Positions 1-6,656 of a stretch of 9,956 nt of DNA are shown here, one piece after another (within the stretch, counting starts at the first letter, position 1; the number at the start of each line of letters is the position of its first letter). Location: assembly GCA_016283195.1 (NCBI GenBank), contig JAEEML010000111.1:1-9956 (forward strand). The letters are read 5' to 3'. The translations under genes and the position numbers were made by a program. Below the pieces are notes generated by a model, which was not told the origin of the DNA, ran no database searches, and saw only the letters and a list, made by a program, of their open reading frames with translations. The DNA comes from Deltaproteobacteria bacterium. GTDB lineage: Bacteria; JAEEML01.

Positions 1-1086
1 AGAGGCAAAATTTCTGGGATTCATCATAACATCGCCGCTCCTCGCTTTACAGCGGACCCATTTGCCGTTTTCGCCGCATTTTTGCATACCGGCTCGGCAA
101 TAAGCTGAGCCCTTGTCATCATATTTGCGGGTGGCGCGTCTTTCGCGTTCGGCTATTTGCATTGTACCGCCATTATTGGCTATGTAATTTTCACGGTAAA
201 TAAGCTGGCTTTGATCTTGGCTTACTACGTTATTCCAGCAAAAGCGCTCTTCGCCGTTTTGACAATCGCAACCGTCGTCAACGGAACCATTACAATCATC
301 GTCTATGCCGTTATTGCAAATCTCTTCTTCATTGCGCTCAACATAACCGCGGCACTCGTTTTCCCATTCTTGATTTTCATTGCATCTTTGGAAGCCTAAA
401 ATACATTTGCCAATGCCGGCTTGGGCTTCATGCTCTTTGGGATAGCATGGGCGGTAGGAACCGGTGGTGCATTTACAGCCTTCGTCAATGACATCATTAC
501 AGTTTTCATCAATGCTGGGTGAATTTTCTTTGGTACATATTTCTTTGACGAAAGGATTTATTGCATAGTTTTGCTCATTGCAGTCATTAAGCGCATAATC
601 GGCAGATTCTTTAGCCATACCAACAGAAAAGCAGTCTTCATCGCCATCGGGATAATCGTCGATGCTGCGAATTGTGATGGTCACTTCGGTGGTGAGGCCG
701 GGGATGAAATTGGCGATGGCTACGCCTTGCATGAGCACATCTTGTTTGCCCATATAGCCGCGGGCGCAAATAGCTACTTTGCCGGCCATTTCTTTACTGG
801 GTGCTAGTTCAAGCAATATCGGGTCGTTTGACAAATCGCGGCCATAGACATCCAGAGTAGGGCGCATATTGTCGTTTGTTTTTTCAAAAAAAACAGCTTT
901 TTTGAAACTTTCTGAACTATCGTCCATGCGGCGAACACCCAGGCGTAGCTGCATCATGTTATCCGGCGGCGGAGTCTCGGCTTTTATTTTTAAGGTGATG
1001 GTTGTTGGCGGTTCTTTGGATTTACAGGAAGTGAGAGAAAAGCTAAGAGCAAGTAAGAGAGCAAAAACAGCAGAATAATGTCTCAT
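1..1086 (-). CDS. Cys-rich lipoprotein with MopE-type (PF11617-like) modules, partial at left edge
   Basis: An open frame of 362 codons runs from ATG at 1086 to the window edge with no stop, so the C-terminus is missing. The start is supported by GGGAG seven bases upstream. The N-terminus (MRHYSAVFALLLALSFSLTSC) is a lipoprotein signal with lipobox LTSC; Cys21 would be lipidated. Residues about 25-190 look like a beta-rich domain with an acidic stretch (DDYPDGDEDC). Two copies of the deltaproteobacterial module follow. The first metal-binding-like motif is ENCNDVIDEGC (194-204); the second is CNNGIDDDCNGSVDDGC (257-273). Between them C206, C214, C228, C235 and C245 follow the usual CxC...RxCY...GxC..G.QxC...W...C order. 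A second such stretch (C273, C275, C283, C330, C337, C346) has an insertion of about 30 residues. Such proteins are usually exported and of unknown function; calcium or copper binding is inferred from MopE. The family call is sure, the role is not. Confidence 0.85.
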   Translation of the reverse strand, partial: MRHYSAVFALLLALSFSLTSCKSKEPPTTITLKIKAETPPPDNMMQLRLGVRRMDDSSESFKKAVFFEKTNDNMRPTLDVYGRDLSNDPILLELAPSKEMAGKVAICARGYMGKQDVLMQGVAIANFIPGLTTEVTITIRSIDDYPDGDEDCFSVGMAKESADYALNDCNEQNYAINPFVKEICTKENSPSIDENCNDVIDEGCKCTTGSYRPCYPKEHEAQAGIGKCILGFQRCNENQEWENECRGYVERNEEEICNNGIDDDCNGSVDDGCDCQNGEERFCWNNVVSQDQSQLIYRENYIANNGGTMQIAERERRATRKYDDKGSAYCRAGMQKCGENGKWVRCKARSGDVMMNPRNFAS

Positions 1087-1093
1087 GCGAAAA

Positions 1094-1127
1094 CTCCCGC
1101 CAACCGGCGGCACACAGCCAAGCCGGT
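1094..1127 (-). promoter_or_regulatory. Leader with two mutually exclusive hairpins at the ribosome binding site of the Cys-rich lipoprotein gene
   Basis: In the minus-strand transcript, CCGCC-GGTT-GGCGG (1110 to 1097) forms a tight 5-bp hairpin whose 3' arm covers the first Gs of the ribosome binding site GGGAG (1098 to 1094). An alternative 6-bp stem pairs ACCGGC (1127-1122) with GCCGGT (1108-1103) and would break the first hairpin. The pairings are seen directly; any regulatory effect is inference. Confidence 0.3.
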
Positions 1128-1170
1128 GAGTAATACGGAACAAGAGGGGCAACAACTGCACCGACCGCCT

Positions 1171-1199
1171 ATTATAAATGGATAAAAGTCGTTTGTCGA
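1171..1199 (-). promoter_or_regulatory. Sigma70-type promoter for the Cys-rich lipoprotein gene
   Basis: Reading the minus strand, TCGACA (1199-1194; 5 of 6 to TTGACA) is followed after exactly 17 bases by TATAAT (1176-1171; 6 of 6). Transcription would begin near 1164, giving a leader of about 78 bases before the ATG at 1086. The CIRCE operator begins 6 bp upstream of the -35 box. Confidence 0.65.
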
Positions 1200-1205
1200 G
1201 ATACT

Positions 1206-1232
1206 TTAGCACTCTTGAAAGCAGATGGCTAA
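1206..1232 (+). promoter_or_regulatory. CIRCE operator (HrcA binding site)
   Basis: The left arm TTAGCACTC (1206-1214) matches the CIRCE consensus exactly. After a 9-base spacer (1215-1223) the right arm GATGGCTAA (1224-1232) matches GAGTGCTAA at 7 of 9 positions. CIRCE is the operator of the heat-shock repressor HrcA, which usually controls groESL or dnaK operons. Here it spans the predicted -35 box of the PLD-family gene at 1283 and lies just upstream of the divergent lipoprotein promoter. Sixteen of 18 matches with the correct spacer make chance very unlikely. HrcA itself is not in this window. Confidence 0.8.
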
Positions 1233-1243
1233 ATGAATTAAAT
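1215..1243 (+). promoter_or_regulatory. Probable promoter for the PLD-family gene, inside CIRCE
   Basis: TTGAAA (1215-1220; 5 of 6 to consensus) and TTAAAT (1238-1243; 4 of 6) are separated by 17 bases. The -35 box sits in the CIRCE spacer, so bound HrcA would block RNA polymerase. Transcription would start near 1250, leaving a leader of about 33 bases. Confidence 0.45.
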
Positions 1244-1254
1244 AACCCGGTGGA

Positions 1255-1276
1255 TGGTTGAACCAACCGAAAGGAG
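1255..1276 (+). promoter_or_regulatory. Leader hairpin and ribosome binding site of the PLD-family gene
   Basis: GGTTG-AAC-CAACC (1256-1268), extended by a T-G pair, forms a small stem in the leader. Directly after it comes AAAGGAG (1270-1276), six bases before the GTG start at 1283. This strong site decides the GTG start. A role for the hairpin is not shown. Confidence 0.5.
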
Positions 1277-1282
1277 TTTATA

Positions 1283-2611
1283 GTGAGAAGAATCAAAAAA
1301 GCAGTTTTAGTCGGTACTCTCGGTTTATTCTTCTGCGGCGGCGCTTATGGCTGCGGCGGCAAGGTGGCATCGGCCCAGGGCGGCGAGGTGGCGGCCGGTC
1401 CCAGGGAGGCAGGTGGTAAGGCCTATTATGGCAAAGGAAAAGGCGGCAGGGGGCAAGCGCTAAAAGCGGTGGCGCTGGAAAAGGCCACTTTAGTGGAAAG
1501 TGTGCCGCTGGAAACTGAGGCGGTTTTAGATCATCAAAATATTGATAATGCCGCGGAATTATGGCCAAAATTAGTGAAAAGTGCAGAAAAGAGCATCGAT
1601 TGGGCTATGTTTTATGCCTCCGAGAAAAAGGGAGCGGCATTGACCCCGGTGGTGGAAGGGCTGTTGGCAGCGGCCGCCAAAGGGGTAAAGGTGCGCATAG
1701 TGGCCGATGCCTCTTTTTATAAAACTTACCCGGAAACCCTGAATAGATTTGCCGCGGCCGGGGTGGAGGTGCACAAATGGGATGTAAAGAGTGCCACTAA
1801 AGGGGTGATGCATGCCAAGTATTTCATTGTTGATGGCAAAATAGCTTATATCGGTAGTCAGAATTTTGATTATCGTTCGCTGGAGCATGTCTATGAAACC
1901 GGCATCTTGCTGGAAAACGAGGAAATTGCCGCGCGGCTCACCGGCCTTTTTGAGCAGGATATTCGCGTAGCCGAAGATCCGAAACTGGAGCTCCCCAAAG
2001 TGCGCTGTCCCAAAGCAGAGTGGCTGGAAGAGGTGCCGCTGCAAGTTGAACTAACCTCAACACCAACTCGCTGGCAGACGGAAGAGACTCTCTGCGAGCG
2101 CCAGGAAATAGTAAATCTTATCGGCAAAGCCAAAGACGCCATAAGAATACAAGTGCTGCATTATTCGCCGGTTAGCCGTACCGGCAGGGATTATTTCGGC
2201 GATTTTGATGAGGTGTTGCGGCGGGCGGCGGCACGCGGAGTAAAAGTAGAACTTTTGGTTTCGGATTGGGGAGTGCGGGCGCCGGCTATCGAATGGCTCA
2301 AGAGTTTGAGCTTAATACCCGGTATTACAGTGAAAATTATTTCCATTCCAGCACATTCCGGCGGTTTTATCGACCACGCCAGGGTGGCCCACTCCAAATA
2401 TATGACGATTGATAATCGTTGGTCTTGGGTGGGTTCAAGCAACTGGGAGAAAAATTATTTTACCGCTTCGCGCAATGTGGGAGTTATTGTGCGCGGAGTG
2501 CGTTTTACTCAGCAATTATCCGGAATGTTTGATAAAATTTGGAACAGTGAATATACTGAAGAACTAGATGTTACTAAGAATTATATCCCGCCGCGCACCA
2601 CTGCCGAATAA
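1283..2611 (+). CDS. Exported phospholipase D-superfamily protein, PLD3/PLD4-like
   Basis: A 442-residue protein starting at GTG. The N-terminus MRRIKKAVLVGTLGLFFCGG is an export signal; Cys24 (AYGC) could be lipidated, but Tyr at -2 makes the lipobox poor. Residues 25-60 are a Gly-rich linker. Two HKD motifs are intact: H177, K179, D184, G191-S192, N194 and H370, K372, D377, G384-S385, N387, so one pseudo-dimeric active site is expected. Stretches such as GSQNFDYRSLEHVYETG, ARVAHSKYM, GSSNWEKNYFT and WNSEYTEELD resemble animal PLD3/PLD4 (PLDc_3, PF13918) and poxvirus F13/K4 more than cardiolipin synthase. PLD3/4 are lumenal 5' exonucleases of single-stranded DNA and lipid-modifying enzymes. 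The substrate here is unknown: nucleic acid or phospholipid in the periplasm or at the surface. The gene has its own CIRCE-controlled promoter and ends tail-to-tail with the next gene. The superfamily call is firm; the subfamily rests on remembered sequences. Confidence 0.9.
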   Translation: MRRIKKAVLVGTLGLFFCGGAYGCGGKVASAQGGEVAAGPREAGGKAYYGKGKGGRGQALKAVALEKATLVESVPLETEAVLDHQNIDNAAELWPKLVKSAEKSIDWAMFYASEKKGAALTPVVEGLLAAAAKGVKVRIVADASFYKTYPETLNRFAAAGVEVHKWDVKSATKGVMHAKYFIVDGKIAYIGSQNFDYRSLEHVYETGILLENEEIAARLTGLFEQDIRVAEDPKLELPKVRCPKAEWLEEVPLQVELTSTPTRWQTEETLCERQEIVNLIGKAKDAIRIQVLHYSPVSRTGRDYFGDFDEVLRRAAARGVKVELLVSDWGVRAPAIEWLKSLSLIPGITVKIISIPAHSGGFIDHARVAHSKYMTIDNRWSWVGSSNWEKNYFTASRNVGVIVRGVRFTQQLSGMFDKIWNSEYTEELDVTKNYIPPRTTAE

Positions 2612-2634
2612 ATGATTTAGTGTTCTATCGGCAG
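2601..2634. terminator. Possible shared bidirectional terminator hairpin
   Basis: CTGCCGA (2601-2607) and TCGGCAG (2628-2634) are perfect 7-bp inverted arms around a 20-base loop. The loop holds both stop codons of the convergent genes, which lie only 5 bp apart. There is no strong U-tract on either side, so the terminator call is weak. Confidence 0.25.
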
Positions 2635-4470
2635 ATAGAACATGACATAGTTACCATCAGAGCTATTTAACTGAGTGGTGCCACCTAAAGAGCTGTTTTT
2701 ACCGCGCTCGCCGATTTCATAGATATAAATAGGGTGTTTGTAAACGGTGTTATCAGCTTCGCCGTTGGTTAAGGGATCAGGGGCGTTATTAGCGCCGGCG
2801 GTGGTGAGTGAGAAGGCGTAACTGCCGGCAGTGCCTTCAAAGTCGGAGGCGGCATCAATGCTGGCGTTGGCCGCTACGGCGGTTACGCGGGTTTTATGGA
2901 CATTTTGCGAAACAGCGGCTTTGTCGATGATTTTGCCGGAAGGATCTTTTATCAGAACTACATCATCGATATCGTTACTTTCCCAAGTGCCTAATTTTTC
3001 ATCAAAAATACGCCAATATAGACTTACTTTTTCTAAGGCGCCTGATTTTAAAACCGGGTTAAACAGCTGTGACCACTCGCTCATGGTATCGGCCGCTCTG
3101 GCAAAGACAATATAGTTGCCGGCGGTGAAATTGCTCTGGAAAGTATAGGTGATTTTTTTGTAAGAACTCTTGCCCACATTTTGGTGCAATTCCACCACAT
3201 AACCCTTGATATTAGCTGCAGTTTCCTTTTTGTAACCCTCGCCGCAGATGGTGAAGTAAAAATTGGCTTCGTCGGCATCGTCGTTGGGAATGGAAACTTT
3301 GGTGCAAGCGCGGCCTATTTCCGTTGGCGTGAAAATAAGCTTGGCTACCAAACTCTCATTGGGAGAAATATTGGGCTCTGAAGGCTGAGCGGCAATGGCA
3401 AAGCAAGAAGAATCGCCCTCTAATGAGATGGAATCAGTTAAATGTAAATTAGCAGTGCCAACGTTTTTAATGAGAATATCTATATTCATGGGCTCATTTA
3501 AGGGAGCGGAACCAATGAGAATATTTTGGGAGGTATTTACCACATTGGAATTATTAACGCTGACGCTGATCTCCGGCCTATCGACATAAGAACCCTCGAA
3601 GCTGGTGCCTACCAGGGAGATGGAATAGGTGGAATTGTTGGGATCATCGCTCTCGATGGTGATGTTGGCAACGTGGGTGCCGATGGTGACGGGGGCATAG
3701 CGCAGTAGAAAAGTTGTGCTCCCGCCGGCGGCGACTTCAGCGGCAGCATCACTTATAATAGCAAAATTTTTAGTGTCACTTAAGTTAATAACCGAGTCGT
3801 CCTCTTTGTTTAGTGTAAGTTTTGAGCTGCCGCGGTTGAAAATGGTAAATTTCAGGTCAATGTGCTTTTTGGTTTCTGTTTTGCCGATATCGACATTTAT
3901 GGTGCCGTTTGGCATATCGCGGCCTTTGGTATCGGTGATGGTGTCCGAAGTGATGCTGTCCAGATGAAGATCTATCTTGGGCTCATGAGTTACAGCTTTA
4001 GCAGATAATTTAATGATGAATTCTTTGGCATTTTTGGCATCGGAATAGATTTTAACATCGCAATTGAAAGTGCCGGCGCTTTCCGGATTATAGAGTATGG
4101 TGAACTGATTAGCAGAGGAAGGTTGCAGTGATTTGGGCAATTCCTGGGTTATTTTATAGCCGAGGCAGCTAATAAAAACTGTAGGATTTTGGGTAAAACG
4201 TATCACCGCATCGCTGTTGTTATAAGCCGAAAAGATTAATTCAATCGGTTGCCCGAGCGGGTGCTCTCCCAGATAGAGGCTTTGACCGTTGGTAATAGTA
4301 TTATTACCGAAGGTGATGGAGAGACCGCTGGGAATTGTTTGCGGAGTTTGGGAACCAGACCCCGGTTCATTAGTTTCTTCGCCTCCACAAGCGCCGGCGC
4401 CTAGAACCAAGGTGATGAGCAAGGCGGAAAGCAAGGTTTTATGGCCTATTATTGATTTAAAATGTTTCAT
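2617..4470 (-). CDS. Large lipoprotein with ASH/choice-of-anchor D-like Ig repeats
   Basis: I place the start at ATG 4470 (617 residues), five bases after GGGAGGA (4482-4476). A TTG start six codons upstream would put that ribosome binding site inside the gene. The signal peptide has h-region LLSALLITLVLG and lipobox AGAC, so Cys28 is the lipidation site, followed by GGEE and a Pro/Ser/Thr linker. Three Ig-like repeats of the ASPM-SPD2-Hydin type follow at about 50-158, 165-288 and 300-412. Each ends with a strand such as YNPESAGTFNC, YAPVTIGTHVANITIESDDP or FTPTEIGRACTKVSIPNDD. Residues 420-617 form a different C-terminal domain that I do not recognise. Such proteins are usually surface or periplasmic binding scaffolds without catalysis. 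It is probably the last gene of the five-gene operon; the 35-bp gap upstream contains a run of eight Ts before the ribosome binding site. Confidence 0.85.
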   Translation of the reverse strand: MKHFKSIIGHKTLLSALLITLVLGAGACGGEETNEPGSGSQTPQTIPSGLSITFGNNTITNGQSLYLGEHPLGQPIELIFSAYNNSDAVIRFTQNPTVFISCLGYKITQELPKSLQPSSANQFTILYNPESAGTFNCDVKIYSDAKNAKEFIIKLSAKAVTHEPKIDLHLDSITSDTITDTKGRDMPNGTINVDIGKTETKKHIDLKFTIFNRGSSKLTLNKEDDSVINLSDTKNFAIISDAAAEVAAGGSTTFLLRYAPVTIGTHVANITIESDDPNNSTYSISLVGTSFEGSYVDRPEISVSVNNSNVVNTSQNILIGSAPLNEPMNIDILIKNVGTANLHLTDSISLEGDSSCFAIAAQPSEPNISPNESLVAKLIFTPTEIGRACTKVSIPNDDADEANFYFTICGEGYKKETAANIKGYVVELHQNVGKSSYKKITYTFQSNFTAGNYIVFARAADTMSEWSQLFNPVLKSGALEKVSLYWRIFDEKLGTWESNDIDDVVLIKDPSGKIIDKAAVSQNVHKTRVTAVAANASIDAASDFEGTAGSYAFSLTTAGANNAPDPLTNGEADNTVYKHPIYIYEIGERGKNSSLGGTTQLNSSDGNYVMFYLPIEH

Positions 4471-4505
4471 GTTGTTCCTCCCGAACAAAAAAAATCGGCA
4501 TTATG

Positions 4506-5480
4506 TTAGCAGTTTTTGGAGTTTTTTGAAAGAAATTGGCATAGTAGATCGATTAAAGCGGCTTTGACGGTCATTTTATAGCGCTCAAATGCGGCTATTT
4601 CTTTGGCAAATGCCGGGTTTTTCTCTGCTTTCCAGCGGCGATGCAGCCACAGCCAGGCGGCCGGGTTTTCGCGGATCCAGCCCTCTACAATAGCGGTATA
4701 TTTTTGGGTGTTATAGCGCAAGTTATCCAGATCGGCGGCAAAAGGTTCCTCATAATGTAGAGCTTTTTCGACATATAGCTTGTGTGTGCCATTGGGCTGC
4801 CGCACCATGTGGACGGGGATAATCGGTGCCCCGGTATCGCGGGCCAGGGCGGCCAGGCCGGCAGTGGTGGAGGCATAGCGGCCAAAAAATTCTACTATCA
4901 TGCCGCGGCGGGGGCTGATATGCTGATCGATGATGATGCCCACGGTTTCGCCGCGCTTTAAAGCCTCTTTAAGTTTGGAAAAACTGCCGCGCGGCTCGGC
5001 CATGACCATGCCGGAATTGCGGCGAATTTGTTCGATAAAGCGCTGAATGCCCTTGTTTTTAACGAGGCGCACCGGCACTGTTAGGGGCACGCCCATGTGA
5101 GCCTGGCTCATGGACATGAGATCCCAAGAGGTAATATGCGCGCAGAGTATGATGACGCCGCGTCCCTCCTTTAAGGCCTCGTAATAGTGCTCAACCTGCT
5201 GCCGCACGACCAATTTTGGGGCATTTTCGCTGTTTAAAAGCGGGAGGCGCAGATCTTCAATGAGATACTGGCCCATATTTATGAAAGTACCGCGGGCTAT
5301 TTCTTTGATTTCTTTGGGGGATTTTTCCGGAAAGGCCCGCTTTAGATTCTTCAAAACTTCCCCGCGGCGGATGCGCAGAATATGAAACCAAAAGAGCCCG
5401 AGCCATTTCCCGGCCCTAAGTGCAGCGGTTAGAGACAGGCGGCAACAGATGAATGAGAGAAAAGTAATCAGATGATACAT
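4506..5480 (-). CDS. LpxL/HtrB-family lysophospholipid / lipid A acyltransferase
   Basis: A 324-residue member of PF03279. In lipid A biosynthesis, members transfer an acyl chain from acyl-ACP onto a Kdo2-lipid A precursor at the inner face of the cytoplasmic membrane. The first 35 residues are hydrophobic and should anchor the protein. The catalytic HX4(D/E) motif is HITSWD (H115, D120), less typical than the common HxGNWE. Other family marks are DQ at 185-186, the FFGRYASTTAGLAALARDTGAPIIPV stretch from about 198 (acceptor side) and LHRRWK near 279-284. The length is normal. ATG 5480 is the only possible start after an in-frame stop and lacks a clear ribosome binding site; the upstream gene ends 6 bp before it, so translational coupling is likely. 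The acyltransferase fold is certain, but the exact substrate (lipid A, ornithine lipid or other) cannot be told. Confidence 0.92.
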   Translation of the reverse strand: MYHLITFLSFICCRLSLTAALRAGKWLGLFWFHILRIRRGEVLKNLKRAFPEKSPKEIKEIARGTFINMGQYLIEDLRLPLLNSENAPKLVVRQQVEHYYEALKEGRGVIILCAHITSWDLMSMSQAHMGVPLTVPVRLVKNKGIQRFIEQIRRNSGMVMAEPRGSFSKLKEALKRGETVGIIIDQHISPRRGMIVEFFGRYASTTAGLAALARDTGAPIIPVHMVRQPNGTHKLYVEKALHYEEPFAADLDNLRYNTQKYTAIVEGWIRENPAAWLWLHRRWKAEKNPAFAKEIAAFERYKMTVKAALIDLLCQFLSKNSKNC

Positions 5481-5486
5481 GGCCGG

Positions 5487-6656
5487 TTATTCAGCGCTTA
5501 TCGGCGTAAAGCCCAAAGGCTGCCAGGGTAAATCGGCCGGGGTAGCGATGAGAGCATAAGGGGAGGGCGCCAGTATAAGGCTGTTTTCCTGCTCTCGCAC
5601 CGTGGGCCAGAGATTATGCCAGATGGTGTGTTCAAGGCCCGATAAATTGAGCGCCGATTCTTTAGCGGTAGTGATTTTGCTATAAGCGGAAAGAGCTTCT
5701 CTATAGCCATCTTTTATGAGCTCTTTATTCATAGATTCTTCCAGCTCGTCGCTGGGATAGAGGCCCTCTTTTTTGCACATAATGTGCAGGCGTAAAATAG
5801 CAGTGCGCAGGAGTTCCGGCGGATTTTGGGCGCTTTTTTGCCAATAAGCGGCGATTGAATGTTCGGCACGGCTATCGGAAGAATTATCGGCATCGCTCAG
5901 CATAAGATCACTGCCGCGTTTGCCGGCGGCCAGGCTCCACTCTTTAAATTCCACTCTGGTGATGCGCTGGCGGCCGCGATAATCGGGGTTATTTTTTTGT
6001 ACCATGGCCATAAGCTCTAAAAATATCTCGCCCCAAGAGGGATTTTGCATAACTGCCCGGCGCAAAACAGCAAATTGCCCAACAGAGAAGATACCGAGAG
6101 CCGATAGGAGCAATATATCGTTGATATGTGGTTTTTGCGCCGCGGCGGCCAGTGGCAAGTCCAAAAGTTCGGCTCTGGCGGCGGCCATAAGCAAAATATA
6201 TGGCGGCAGGCCGGTGGCGCTGTAAAGATCTTGTCTGGCGGCCGGGATGGCGGCAGCACTCAAAAAATCGGCCAGATTATTAATACCAAGGCGGCTGAAA
6301 ACAGGGCGGTAATTATTGGAAATAAATTGTAAAATCGGCACATTGCCGGCTTCTCCGCTATGGCCGCCGGCCGGCAAACCGGAAAGGTAATTAAGGCGAT
6401 TCCCGCCGAGGCCCAGGGCATTTTGCCGGCGCTTTATAGCCGAGTTATCAACACGCTCTATTTGTTCGTCTTCGTCAGCCGAAGCACCGAATATTTTTGA
6501 TAACCCGCTTACCAGCTTATCCAAAACAGAAGGGCCGCCGCCATCTTCGGCAGCTTTAACTGTTGGGATATATTGTGTTGTTTGGATTATATGCCGGCGC
6601 AGATCGGCCAGGACTTTTTGATCGCTTGTGGCTGATTTGGTTAAGGAAAGAGTCAT
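5487..6656 (-). CDS. Cytoplasmic protein with DUF4332-like helical region, function unknown
   Basis: A 389-residue protein with no signal peptide or membrane segment. Its ATG overlaps the stop of the upstream gene by four bases (ATGA at 6656-6653), a classic coupled arrangement. Residues 1-110 are polar and probably partly disordered, with an acidic patch (ADEDEQ). Residues about 120-200 contain two helical units, LGINNLADFL...RQDLYSATGL and INDILLLSALGIFSVGQFAVL. These resemble the helix-hairpin-helix pattern of DUF4332 (PF14229), where a GI/GV turn and an ATGL-like segment recur. The remainder (200-389) is helical, ends in a Pro-rich tail, and matches nothing I know. The DUF4332 link is inference by pattern. 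The place between an exported protein and an acyltransferase suggests a structural or regulatory partner in an envelope function. Confidence 0.75.
   Translation of the reverse strand: MTLSLTKSATSDQKVLADLRRHIIQTTQYIPTVKAAEDGGGPSVLDKLVSGLSKIFGASADEDEQIERVDNSAIKRRQNALGLGGNRLNYLSGLPAGGHSGEAGNVPILQFISNNYRPVFSRLGINNLADFLSAAAIPAARQDLYSATGLPPYILLMAAARAELLDLPLAAAAQKPHINDILLLSALGIFSVGQFAVLRRAVMQNPSWGEIFLELMAMVQKNNPDYRGRQRITRVEFKEWSLAAGKRGSDLMLSDADNSSDSRAEHSIAAYWQKSAQNPPELLRTAILRLHIMCKKEGLYPSDELEESMNKELIKDGYREALSAYSKITTAKESALNLSGLEHTIWHNLWPTVREQENSLILAPSPYALIATPADLPWQPLGFTPISAE

Noticed and set aside
157-807. Plus-strand open frames at 157-399 and 571-807
   Set aside because: They lie opposite the Cys-rich lipoprotein gene, which has a signal peptide, a ribosome binding site, a promoter and family motifs; these frames have none.
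1293-2442. Minus-strand open frames inside the PLD gene
   Set aside because: Antisense shadows with no ribosome binding site and low-complexity or unnatural composition; the HKD-containing plus frame is clearly the gene.
1283-2611. Cardiolipin synthase
   Set aside because: It lacks the N-terminal transmembrane pair, and the residues around both HKD motifs fit PLD3/4-type proteins better.
4483-4497. T8 run upstream of the large lipoprotein as a terminator
   Set aside because: No GC-rich stem precedes the run on the minus strand, and it lies directly before a strong ribosome binding site.
4500-4531. Separate promoter for the large lipoprotein (CATAAT at 4505-4500)
   Set aside because: The possible -35 (TTTCAA) matches only 3 of 6 and its spacing is not ideal; cotranscription with the upstream gene is simpler.
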